64,000 bases of DNA from Marinifaba aquimaris (GTDB lineage Bacteria > Pseudomonadota > Gammaproteobacteria > Enterobacterales > Alteromonadaceae), in the NCBI RefSeq assembly GCF_013328345.1, contig NZ_JABULX010000003.1, positions 62,001 to 126,000 of the forward strand, read 5' to 3'. The notes beneath the pieces were generated by a model. It saw only the letters and a list, made by a program, of their open reading frames with translations, was not told where the DNA came from and did no database searches. The position numbers and the translations under genes were made by a program. Positions 57,023-64,000 of this stretch are shown piece after piece (position 1 is the stretch's first letter; every line of letters starts with the position of its first letter).

Positions 57023-57565
57023 ATGACAGAACAAATATGGCACCAGTTTCACCAGCAATTACTCAATTTTATTTTAAGCAAAGTGCAAGATCAGCATATA
57101 GCTGAAGATATCCTGCAAGATGTTTTTATCAAAGTGCAACAAAAGCTCAGTACGTTAGAGAATGCAAATAAACTACAAGCTTGGTTATATCAAGTTTGTC
57201 GCAACAGTATTATTGATTATTACCGCAGTAATAACATTCAATTTACGCCTCTGGTATTAGATGCAGCAATACCTGTGGAACAAAATGATAGTGATCTTGC
57301 TCAGCTCAGCCGTTGCCTGCAAATCCTGATTAATGATTTACCAGCAGATACTGCACCACTATTGGTGGCCAGCGATCTGGAACAAATTAAACAGCAGGTG
57401 ATTGCTAAGCAATACCAACTCAGTTTGTCTGCTACCAAGTCTCGAATACAAAGAGCGCGGAGCCAACTAAAAGATAAATTGCAGCAGTGCTGTGACTTTG
57501 AATTTAATGAGCAAGGGCCACAAATGCATTGCAAGCGACAATGCGGATGCCAACATTCAAATTAG
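57023..57565 (+). CDS. sigZ: SigZ-like ECF sigma factor with Cys-rich C-terminus
   Basis: The 180-residue protein has region 2: WHQFHQQLLNFILSKV, HIAEDILQDVFIKVQQKL, LQAWLYQVCRNSIIDYYRSNN. Region 4: LINDLPADTAPLLVASDLE, then KQYQLSLSATKSRIQRARSQLKDKL. The end CCDFEFNEQGPQMHCKRQCGCQHSN carries five Cys, as in SigZ-type proteins where such a tail may sense redox or metal. No anti-sigma gene is adjacent, which fits direct sensing by the tail. An AGGAGAG site precedes the ATG. The symbol is assigned by resemblance. Confidence 0.8.
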   Translation: MTEQIWHQFHQQLLNFILSKVQDQHIAEDILQDVFIKVQQKLSTLENANKLQAWLYQVCRNSIIDYYRSNNIQFTPLVLDAAIPVEQNDSDLAQLSRCLQILINDLPADTAPLLVASDLEQIKQQVIAKQYQLSLSATKSRIQRARSQLKDKLQQCCDFEFNEQGPQMHCKRQCGCQHSN

Positions 57566-57647
57566 GAATATCACTGGTTAACGGGTAAAGCTGTCGCGAA
57601 GCTAAAAACCATAAGCTATAGTTGTACAAAAAAGGAGCGGGGGTAGG

Positions 57648-59558
57648 ATGAGCCTTGCCTTAAAATCGACAGCAAGAGCAGTAAGACTATGGCGCAATCG
57701 GATTATGTTTGCGCTATCAGGATTAATTACCATCAGTATTCTGCTTTTAATACTACTTAGTGCTAATCAAAGCCAACACATGATGCAGCATGAAATTAAT
57801 TATCAAGTTGCATCAATTAAGCCTTACCTTAAACAATGGCCTGATCAAGCTTTAAACACAGAGCAAAGCCAATTTATTCAACAGCGCTTTCACAGTTTTA
57901 ATCATGTTGACGTTTTGCATTTTGCTCATCAAAAACAACTGCCTTTAGTTGAAGCTAAGCTGTTTGATTGGATAAGGACAACCGAGCGGGTCAAGATAAC
58001 CGACAATACCTCACTGCGCCTCACCTATACCTTACTCCCGACTCGTGCTGTGTATTATTTATTTTCACTGGCTGTAGCGCTTATTTCGTTGAGTTGTTTA
58101 GTACTCGCTGTTGTTGCCAAAATGGTTGAGGCTAAATTTTTCAGCCTTGAGAAGAAAGCTAGAAAATTAGCGATTGCAAAAAGACGCTCTGAGCACATTA
58201 AAAATCGCTCCTTGTTAGGTTTACTCGATTCTTTACTCGATGAACTGGCTTGGTCTCGCAATGAACAAACGCGTATTGATAAATTTATTCGCAAGCAAAC
58301 TTTCCTCGATGCAGAGCTAGGAATAGGTAATCGCATCTTTTTTGACCATCGTATAGAAGCAGCTCTGAATGCCAATGAACACGGGCAAAGTGGAGCGGTT
58401 ATGTTGGTACATTTTCACGAGCTCGATCGCGTTGAAAAGTTACACGGAGCAGAAACGGCCAGACACATACTACTCGAATATTGCCACCTGATTAATCAAA
58501 GCCATAACTTACCGACGGAGCCTTTATTAGCGAGACGCGCTTACATGGAACTGGCCGTGTTATTTGTCGATATTGATGACAAAGATTTAATTGCGGAAGC
58601 CGAGCTGTTATTGCAAAGGTTAAAGTTGGTGGAATTGCCCGATAATATCGACCCCGATAACTTTTACCATATAGGTTTAGCTCCGTTTAAATCTGGCTAT
58701 ACCGCTTATCAAGTTTTATCTGAAGCGGACATGGCGCTTCGCAATGCGCAACTTCAAGGCCCATCGGGTTGGTTCATGTATGAAGATAATGAAAAACCAA
58801 AAACGGCAGTTATGGGGGCTTTGAAATGGCGAACCTTATTAGAGAAAAGTGTTAGTACGGCGAATTTTGTCTTGTTGTTCCAACCCGTTTTGGGCACCAA
58901 CAGTCAAGCACATCACCAGCAGGTTTTTGTCAAACTCCCCGATGATGATGGCAATTTGTTAAATGCCTCGGTCTTTTTGCCCATGGCGAAAAAATGCGGA
59001 TTCCAAGCGAGAATTGAAAGTATAGTGATTAAAAAGCTCTTTGATTTATTCAATCAAGATGCATCTAGTCGTGCTAGTAGTTGTATTTCTCTTTCATGTG
59101 AATCACTGGTTAACAAGGATTTTTTTAATTGGTTAGATGGATTCCTCATCGAACAAGACGAGCAAAGAGACAGAATGATAATTGCGTTGAATGAATACGC
59201 CTTAAACCAATACTCCAACGAATTAATTCGACCTTTGAAGCGGTTAAGTGAATTAGGTATTCGTATTTTAGTTGAACAAGTTGGGCAATATGTTGTGCAT
59301 TCTGGATATTTGCGACAACACCCGATTGCTTATCTCAAGTTACATGTCAGCATCATTCGCAATATTCAAAGTCGACCAGAAAACGAATTATTTATTCGTA
59401 GTTTAAAAGGAGCCGTCGCTGGCTCTCCGGTCCGGTTATTTGCCAGTGGAGTAAGCGAACATGATGAATGGCAAGCATTACTCAAGCTACAAATTGACGG
59501 TGGTCAAGGCCAGTTGTTTGATGAAAAAATTGAAAATTTGCTCGCCAGAAGTGAGTAA
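57648..59558 (+). CDS. csrD: CsrD/MshH-type degenerate GGDEF-EAL regulator
   Basis: The 636-residue protein has two membrane segments (about 18-38 and 130-155) around a periplasmic loop, then a GGDEF-like domain (LDAELGIGNRIFFDHRIEAAL) in which the active motif is replaced by RRAYMEL, and an EAL-like domain in which EAL is replaced near VLLFQPVLG. Both enzymes should be inactive, as in CsrD, which directs RNase E to the CsrB/C RNAs. The place just before the MSHA genes is that of mshH in Vibrio. An unrelated PLP enzyme gene on the other strand separates it from mshI. Confidence 0.88.
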   Translation: MSLALKSTARAVRLWRNRIMFALSGLITISILLLILLSANQSQHMMQHEINYQVASIKPYLKQWPDQALNTEQSQFIQQRFHSFNHVDVLHFAHQKQLPLVEAKLFDWIRTTERVKITDNTSLRLTYTLLPTRAVYYLFSLAVALISLSCLVLAVVAKMVEAKFFSLEKKARKLAIAKRRSEHIKNRSLLGLLDSLLDELAWSRNEQTRIDKFIRKQTFLDAELGIGNRIFFDHRIEAALNANEHGQSGAVMLVHFHELDRVEKLHGAETARHILLEYCHLINQSHNLPTEPLLARRAYMELAVLFVDIDDKDLIAEAELLLQRLKLVELPDNIDPDNFYHIGLAPFKSGYTAYQVLSEADMALRNAQLQGPSGWFMYEDNEKPKTAVMGALKWRTLLEKSVSTANFVLLFQPVLGTNSQAHHQQVFVKLPDDDGNLLNASVFLPMAKKCGFQARIESIVIKKLFDLFNQDASSRASSCISLSCESLVNKDFFNWLDGFLIEQDEQRDRMIIALNEYALNQYSNELIRPLKRLSELGIRILVEQVGQYVVHSGYLRQHPIAYLKLHVSIIRNIQSRPENELFIRSLKGAVAGSPVRLFASGVSEHDEWQALLKLQIDGGQGQLFDEKIENLLARSE

Positions 59559-59562
59559 CCCG

Positions 59563-60513
59563 TCAGTGGTTATACAGGTTATCTAGGTATGTTTGATTGA
59601 TAATTTTTCTCTCTAACATTCCTTGCCAACCTTGTAAGCCACCTGTGTGTAAAAAGACAATATTACTGCCGGCAGCAAAATGATTGGCGGCTATCAATTC
59701 AAACAGTGCAAATAAAGCTTTACTGGTATAGATAGGGTCGAGTATCAGTTGGTTTTGTTGGCCAATTTGCAAGGTAAAATTGAGCAACTCGGGTGATACT
59801 TTAGCAAAACCGCCAAAGTGATAATCAGTCAATAACTCAAAGGCGTTCATTTTTTTTTTATCTGTTAATAGCGCTTTTACTTCATCAATGAGGTAAATAC
59901 CATTTTTAACGGCAGCTGTGGCGATCACTTTTTGCTGTGGGCTGATATTTTCCAATAACCCAGCAGCGGTAGTTCCCGAGCCTAAGGGAGTAAAAAAGTA
60001 ATCACATTTTATTTGCTTATTCACTTCTTCAATTAACTGCTTAAAACCGACTAGGCCGCATTGACCAAAACCACCTTCAGGTATGATAAGACTGTTGGGA
60101 AATTGCGCTTTAATTTGAGCAAGAAAATCGGCGTCGTGACGGCGTTTATACGTCTGGCGGTCAAGAAATTCGAAATGGGTGTGACTTTTAGGGCAATGGC
60201 TCAAAGTAGCGTTGTTTTTCGAAGATGCTTCTCCTCGAATATACGCATGTAATTGTACATCTAATTGCTGACAAACATGTGCTAATGCATGAATGTGATT
60301 ACTAAAAGCGCCACCAAAGCTAATTACATGTTTAATTTGATGTTGTTCAATATAAGGTATGTAACCGCTAATTTTTCGCCACTTGTTACCTGAAATATCT
60401 CGGTGGATTAAATCATCTCGCTTAACATATAAATTAATGCCGTGTTGCTGCGTTAATTGAGTGGATAATTTTTGCAGTGGGCTTGGGAGTGAAAAAGATG
60501 GAGTTTGAATCAC
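59563..60513 (-). CDS. D-cysteine desulfhydrase / ACC deaminase-like PLP enzyme
   Basis: The 316-residue fold type II PLP protein shows LYVKRDDLIHRDISGNKWRKISGYI with the PLP Lys in GNKWRK, SFGGAFSNHIHALAHVC (phosphate/substrate loop), IPEGGFGQCGLVGFKQL, FFTPLGSGTTAAGLL and FLHTGGLQGWQGML. The family covers ACC deaminase and D-cysteine desulfhydrase; desulfhydrase is more common in this lineage. Only 4 bp separate it from the convergent csrD stop. Confidence 0.85.
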   Translation of the reverse strand: MIQTPSFSLPSPLQKLSTQLTQQHGINLYVKRDDLIHRDISGNKWRKISGYIPYIEQHQIKHVISFGGAFSNHIHALAHVCQQLDVQLHAYIRGEASSKNNATLSHCPKSHTHFEFLDRQTYKRRHDADFLAQIKAQFPNSLIIPEGGFGQCGLVGFKQLIEEVNKQIKCDYFFTPLGSGTTAAGLLENISPQQKVIATAAVKNGIYLIDEVKALLTDKKKMNAFELLTDYHFGGFAKVSPELLNFTLQIGQQNQLILDPIYTSKALFALFELIAANHFAAGSNIVFLHTGGLQGWQGMLERKIINQTYLDNLYNH

Positions 60514-60622
60514 ATTGTTACTTTATGTATCTTGGCAAGCGGAATGTTATGGTCAATAATGCTATAAGTTAAGGAAACTTTCTAATGCTTTCAAATAATT
60601 AGTCTAATAATTGAGCTTACGC

Positions 60623-61582
60623 ATGTTGCAAAATTTACCGCCGTGGTTGAGTAAACTTTTCACGCAAAAACGACCAGACAGCCAAGCTGGTTTTTTTATT
60701 GCTGCCACTGGTATTTACATGGTTGTATTTGAGCCTGCACAAAAGGCACCTGTGCAATTTGATTTTGAAGCATTTAGTGTCGATAGCAACCCAATTGCTT
60801 CGCTAAAACAGCTGATTAAACGCAATAAAATTGAAGATGTATGTTGCCATGTTGCCCTGCCTTTCAATCAATACCAACAAATTGCTGTAGATAAGCCTGA
60901 CGTCGAAGAGGCGGATTTAGCATCTGCATTAAAATATGCCGCTAAAGACGATATTGCCGGCGATTTAGAGCAGTACCTGATTGATTATTTTGATATACCT
61001 GCCCAACCTTTTGGTCAAAATAAAGTTAACTTAGTTGCAGCTAAATATGATTTTGTCAGTGAGCTGGTCGACCTCCTACACAACCGCGATTTACATATCT
61101 CGACAATTCAGACAGAAGAGCTGAGCTATCGCGCTTTGTTTACCGATAAAGATGAAGCCGTGCTGCTTATTACCCATCAGCCAAACCAAGATCTACTGGT
61201 ACAAATTGTTAAACAAGGCTTGGTGTATTTCAGCCGACGTATTCGCGGCTATAACAAATTACAAGATTTTGCTGAATTAGAAATTGAACATGGTGTAGCG
61301 GATAACTTAAGTCTGGAAATTCAGCGTTCGTTAGACTATTTCGAAAGTCAGCTTAGACAAGCGCCCGTTAAAAGAATCTACATGGCAGTCGATAACCCTC
61401 ATCAGAATATTTTGATCGACAAAATTGGCATGAACTTCCCTATACCTGTGTTACCGCTGACTTCATGGTTGGCAGAAAGACACGATGACAAAATGAATGC
61501 GGCTGGTTATATCGTTGCAACCGCTTTAACGACACAAACGGCAGGGACATCATCAACTCAGGAGTCAGTCGATGAAGTCTAG
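60623..61582 (+). CDS. mshI: MSHA biogenesis protein MshI (PilM-like)
   Basis: The protein has 319 residues from the ATG at 60623; a TTG at 60611 is an unlikely start. The actin-like PilM-type pattern is SQAGFFIAATGIYMVVFEP, VCCHVALPFNQYQQIAVDKPDVEEADLASALKYAAKDDI and ISTIQTEELSYRALF. It acts in the cytoplasm with the PilN-like partner encoded next (11-bp overlap) in assembly of the MSHA type IV pilus. Confidence 0.88.
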   Translation: MLQNLPPWLSKLFTQKRPDSQAGFFIAATGIYMVVFEPAQKAPVQFDFEAFSVDSNPIASLKQLIKRNKIEDVCCHVALPFNQYQQIAVDKPDVEEADLASALKYAAKDDIAGDLEQYLIDYFDIPAQPFGQNKVNLVAAKYDFVSELVDLLHNRDLHISTIQTEELSYRALFTDKDEAVLLITHQPNQDLLVQIVKQGLVYFSRRIRGYNKLQDFAELEIEHGVADNLSLEIQRSLDYFESQLRQAPVKRIYMAVDNPHQNILIDKIGMNFPIPVLPLTSWLAERHDDKMNAAGYIVATALTTQTAGTSSTQESVDEV

Positions 61583-62222
61583 CGTCAATTTTTATGTAAA
61601 AGACTTCCATCCCAAAGTTGATTTATTGTCTCCTAAATGGGTGTTATCTGCTTGGGGGGTATCGCTGGCGTTAATCATTGTATTGAGCTCATTTGCATCG
61701 AGTAGCCTCGATGAAGCTAAAAGAGCTAATGATATAGTGTTGGCTGAATTTGAAGACACCTCTGAGACAACCGAAGCTCTGAAAGCAAAAGCACAAGAGC
61801 ATGTTGAGTCTCCTTCATTGTTGCAAGCTGTTGTTGATTTAAAGAAAGAAAAAAGTGTTAAAAAGCGGTTATTACAAGTTCTCGACAGTAAAGAACAAAA
61901 AGATAGCCTAGGTTATGCTGATTTAATGTTTGATTTAGCTGAGTTTAATAACCCTGACATCTGGCTTACGCAAATTAGCTACGGCCAAAAAGAGGTATCG
62001 ATTCAAGGTGCTGTTAAAGATGCTGCTTCATTGCCAGTGTGGTTAGGGCAATTAAAAAACTCATCGTATTTTCAAGGTAAAGAATTAACTGAATTGCGCA
62101 TGAGTAACTCAGATGATGAATTGTATAATTTATTTGAGTTAGCAACCGGTGGGCAAGCTGAAGATGAACCGCTTTCTGACTGGTTCACGGTAAGCAAAGA
62201 CAAAGGTAATAACAATGGCTAA
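61572..62222 (+). CDS. MSHA biogenesis PilN-like protein
   Basis: The 216-residue protein has a short cytoplasmic start (VNFYVKDFHPKVDLLSPKW), one membrane segment (VLSAWGVSLALIIVLSSFA), a coiled-coil region and a periplasmic domain with PDIWLTQISYGQKEVSIQGAVKDAASLPVWLGQL, the PilN fold pattern. It overlaps both neighbours, so it belongs to the msh operon (mshI2 in some annotations). Confidence 0.85.
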   Translation: MKSSVNFYVKDFHPKVDLLSPKWVLSAWGVSLALIIVLSSFASSSLDEAKRANDIVLAEFEDTSETTEALKAKAQEHVESPSLLQAVVDLKKEKSVKKRLLQVLDSKEQKDSLGYADLMFDLAEFNNPDIWLTQISYGQKEVSIQGAVKDAASLPVWLGQLKNSSYFQGKELTELRMSNSDDELYNLFELATGGQAEDEPLSDWFTVSKDKGNNNG

Positions 62223-62874
62223 CTGGCAAACCTCTACTCATCAATGGGTAACGCAATATTCTGCCTTGAGCCAGCGTGAAAAGCTGATGATTCTATTAAC
62301 TGGGCTCGTACTCATTGTCATGGTCGGATACAGCTATGTGCTTTACCCTATGTGGCAAAAAGAGCAAGCCTACGAAAAAGAAACGCGACAGCTGAAAATG
62401 GAGCAGCGAGCTCTGCTCAACGAACAGATTGTTTACTTGGAGCACCTTGAACAAGATCTCAATGCCAAGTTGTCTTCACAACAAATTCAATTGAACAAAA
62501 CGATCGCAGGTTTAGATAAAGCATTAGATGAATCTGTGGTTAATTTGGTGCATCCACAAACGATGCCTGCGGTGATACAAGCTATTTTAGAGCAAGCCGA
62601 TGGTTTAGAAATTACCGAATTTTCAGCTCAACAACCTAGCCCTTTAGTTGTTGATACTAAAACTGAGCAGCAGCTCAACCTATTTCGTCATGGGGTCAGT
62701 GTTAAAGTGGAAGGGAGTTATCGTCAGCTTTATCAATTTCTCGCTAAAGTCGAGCAGCTACCATGGCAGTTTTACTGGCATAACTTTAATTATGTTGTCC
62801 TTGAGCACCCAAAAGCTGAACTATCAGTCAATATCTATACTTTAAGCTTGAAAAAAGGATTTATCGGTCTATGA
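62215..62874 (+). CDS. mshJ: MSHA biogenesis protein MshJ (PilO-like)
   Basis: The 219-residue protein begins THQWVTQYSALSQREKLMILLTGLVLIVMVGYSYVLYPMW (one membrane segment). A coiled-coil (YEKETRQLKMEQRALLNEQIVYLEHLEQDLNAKL) follows, then a PilO/GspM-like domain with VEGSYRQLYQFLAKVEQLPWQFYWHNFNYVV. It pairs with the PilN-like protein. Confidence 0.88.
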   Translation: MANWQTSTHQWVTQYSALSQREKLMILLTGLVLIVMVGYSYVLYPMWQKEQAYEKETRQLKMEQRALLNEQIVYLEHLEQDLNAKLSSQQIQLNKTIAGLDKALDESVVNLVHPQTMPAVIQAILEQADGLEITEFSAQQPSPLVVDTKTEQQLNLFRHGVSVKVEGSYRQLYQFLAKVEQLPWQFYWHNFNYVVLEHPKAELSVNIYTLSLKKGFIGL

Positions 62875-63227
62875 AATCTGTTATTTCTTGCTTAATGCTT
62901 TTGCTACCACTGTCTGTGATCGGACAAACTAAGGTGCTAAAAAGTGATCCAACGTTGCCCAAGGTCGTTTCAGGAAAAAGCAAAACTTCAGCCAGCAAAA
63001 AGCAAGATACTGATTGGGTTTTACAGGCAATTAAGTTATCGGGTGACAGTCGAACCGCTATTATTAACGGAAAAATAGTGAAAGTTGGCGATTACATTAA
63101 TGATTTCACACAAGTTAAAAATATCAGTTTGAGTCAAGTGACATTGGCACAAGCAGGAAAGTTACACCAGCTAAAGTTAGCGACTTTATCGGTGAAAAAA
63201 GAGTCCAAGATCAATTATGAAGATTAG
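62871..63227 (+). CDS. mshK: MSHA biogenesis protein MshK
   Basis: The 118-residue protein has a signal peptide (MKSVISCLMLLLPLSVIGQ). The mature part is PilP/GspC-like: LKSDPTLP, VLQAIKLSGDSRTAIINGKIVKVGDYINDFTQVKNISLSQVTLAQAGKLHQLKL. It should link the inner-membrane platform to the secretin MshL. It overlaps mshJ and mshL. Confidence 0.88.
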   Translation: MKSVISCLMLLLPLSVIGQTKVLKSDPTLPKVVSGKSKTSASKKQDTDWVLQAIKLSGDSRTAIINGKIVKVGDYINDFTQVKNISLSQVTLAQAGKLHQLKLATLSVKKESKINYED

Positions 63228-64000
63228 TCCGTTTTATCTAGCCATTATTTGTTTATTGTTAACCAGTTGTCGTCTCAACGGGGTTAACCCAGACATAGAA
63301 CAAGCCTTTGAATCCGAAATTCAAAGCAAAGATGAAACGTCTGAAAATGCCGTCCCCAGTGCTATCACGCAAGAATTAATGCCAAGCTTGGTTCCGATTG
63401 AAAGTGAAGCAAGCCTAATTACTGAAAAGCGTTTCGATATTGAAGCAATCGATGTCCCCGCCTCTGCATTTTTCCAAAGTTTAGTTTCTGATACTCCTGT
63501 AAGTGTGGCTTTGCATCCAGAAGTGTCTGGTAGCATCAGCTTGAGCTTAAAAGGTGTTACGTTAGAAGACGTACTCGCTGTTGTAACTGATATGTATGGC
63601 TATGAAGTGCAGCTAAAAGGGCGATTATTACAAGTTTTCCCTGCTGGCCTTAGAACGGAAACATTTGCCGTTGATTATCTTTCAATGCAACGCATGGGCT
63701 TATCTATGACGTCTATCACATCAGGTGGTGTTGAGAGTGATGATGAAGACGAAAATGGTAGTAACAACAATAATAATAACAGCAATAACGGCTTTAACGG
63801 TGGTGGTAATGGTTCGCAAAATGGCATGAACCAGTTTGGTGATGGTAGCAAAGGCACTACCATTGTGACCCAAAGTGAACACGATTTTTGGAAAGATTTA
63901 AAAGAAGCACTACAAGATTTGATTGGTACGGGTAGCAAGCGCACTATTGTCGTTAACCCTCAAGCCGGTTTAGTTACTGTGCGCGCTTACCCAGATGAGC
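63217..64000 (+). CDS. mshL: MSHA secretin MshL, N-terminal part (3' end outside window)
   Basis: There are 261 codons up to the window edge with no stop. The lipoprotein signal has lipobox LTSC (Cys18). The secretin N-terminal (STN) domain is visible at ASAFFQSLVSDTPVSVALHPEVSGSISLSLKGVTLEDVLAVVTDMYGYEVQLKGRLLQVFP. An Asn/Gly-rich linker (around residues 185-215) follows, then DFWKDLKEALQDLIGTGSKRTIVVNPQAGLVTVRAYP. It forms the pilus pore. The ATG overlaps mshK by 11 bases. Confidence 0.9.
   Translation, partial: MKISPFYLAIICLLLTSCRLNGVNPDIEQAFESEIQSKDETSENAVPSAITQELMPSLVPIESEASLITEKRFDIEAIDVPASAFFQSLVSDTPVSVALHPEVSGSISLSLKGVTLEDVLAVVTDMYGYEVQLKGRLLQVFPAGLRTETFAVDYLSMQRMGLSMTSITSGGVESDDEDENGSNNNNNNSNNGFNGGGNGSQNGMNQFGDGSKGTTIVTQSEHDFWKDLKEALQDLIGTGSKRTIVVNPQAGLVTVRAYPDE

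Overview
The window is chromosomal DNA of a moderately AT-rich marine gammaproteobacterium. The gene set (MSHA pilus genes behind a csrD/mshH gene, a gspC-N operon beside hslR-hslO-pckA, an ilvGMEDA operon with an ilvL leader, the yjgN/M48 pair, and mdh, ispB, rplU-rpmA-cgtA housekeeping blocks) fits Alteromonadales, most likely Colwelliaceae (Colwellia/Thalassotalea-like). The genus is inference. I saw no rRNA, tRNA, CRISPR array, phage or transposase gene.

Layout. 1-5.4 kb: a partial AraC regulator, a small ABM-like protein, a second AraC gene broken by an in-frame TAA, then a divergent unit. The divergent unit has a secreted EF-hand protein on the minus strand and an ECF-type sigma operon on the plus strand, with matching promoters between them; a beta-barrel protein follows. 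5.6-9 kb: a secreted DUF1800 lipoprotein and DUF1501 pair, the first with 17 perfect hexanucleotide repeats. 9-13.6 kb: a periplasmic binding protein, two amidohydrolases (one lacking the HxH metal motif) and an unknown secreted protein. 13.8-17.5 kb: two divergent MipA/OmpV porin-like proteins and a two-component system whose kinase is split by an in-frame TAA. 17.6-23.4 kb: two divergent GT-C membrane glycosyltransferase paralogues, a DUF6435 protein, and a class 3 lipase coupled to an unknown partner. 23.7-37.3 kb: yjgN/M48, folA, cgtA, rpmA, rplU, ispB, mdh, ompR-envZ, a binding protein, pckA, hslO, hslR. 37.5-49.2 kb: a complete type II secretion operon gspC-N, then an Hpt protein. 49.7-56.6 kb: ilvL-GMEDA with a readable attenuator. 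56.8-64 kb: a Cys-rich peptide with a SigZ-like sigma factor, csrD, a PLP enzyme, and the start of the MSHA operon up to a partial mshL.

How the parts work together. Envelope biology dominates: T2SS exports folded proteins, MSHA genes build a type IV pilus, OmpR/EnvZ controls porins, and the ECF unit at 2-4.4 kb looks like an autoregulated envelope-stress circuit that also drives a calcium-binding protein. The ilv operon makes branched-chain amino acids and carries a classic leader peptide control.

The most interesting signals are: (1) two divergent promoters with identical -35 TTGTCAACC, a 15-nt spacer and -10 CGTT, joining an ECF sigma operon to an EF-hand gene; (2) a 14-Cys, 60-residue metallothionein-like peptide next to a sigma factor with a Cys-rich tail; (3) an unrecognised ~85-bp hairpin repeat placed between genes inside the ompR-envZ and ilv operons; (4) two regulators each cut by a single TAA where Gln would be expected.
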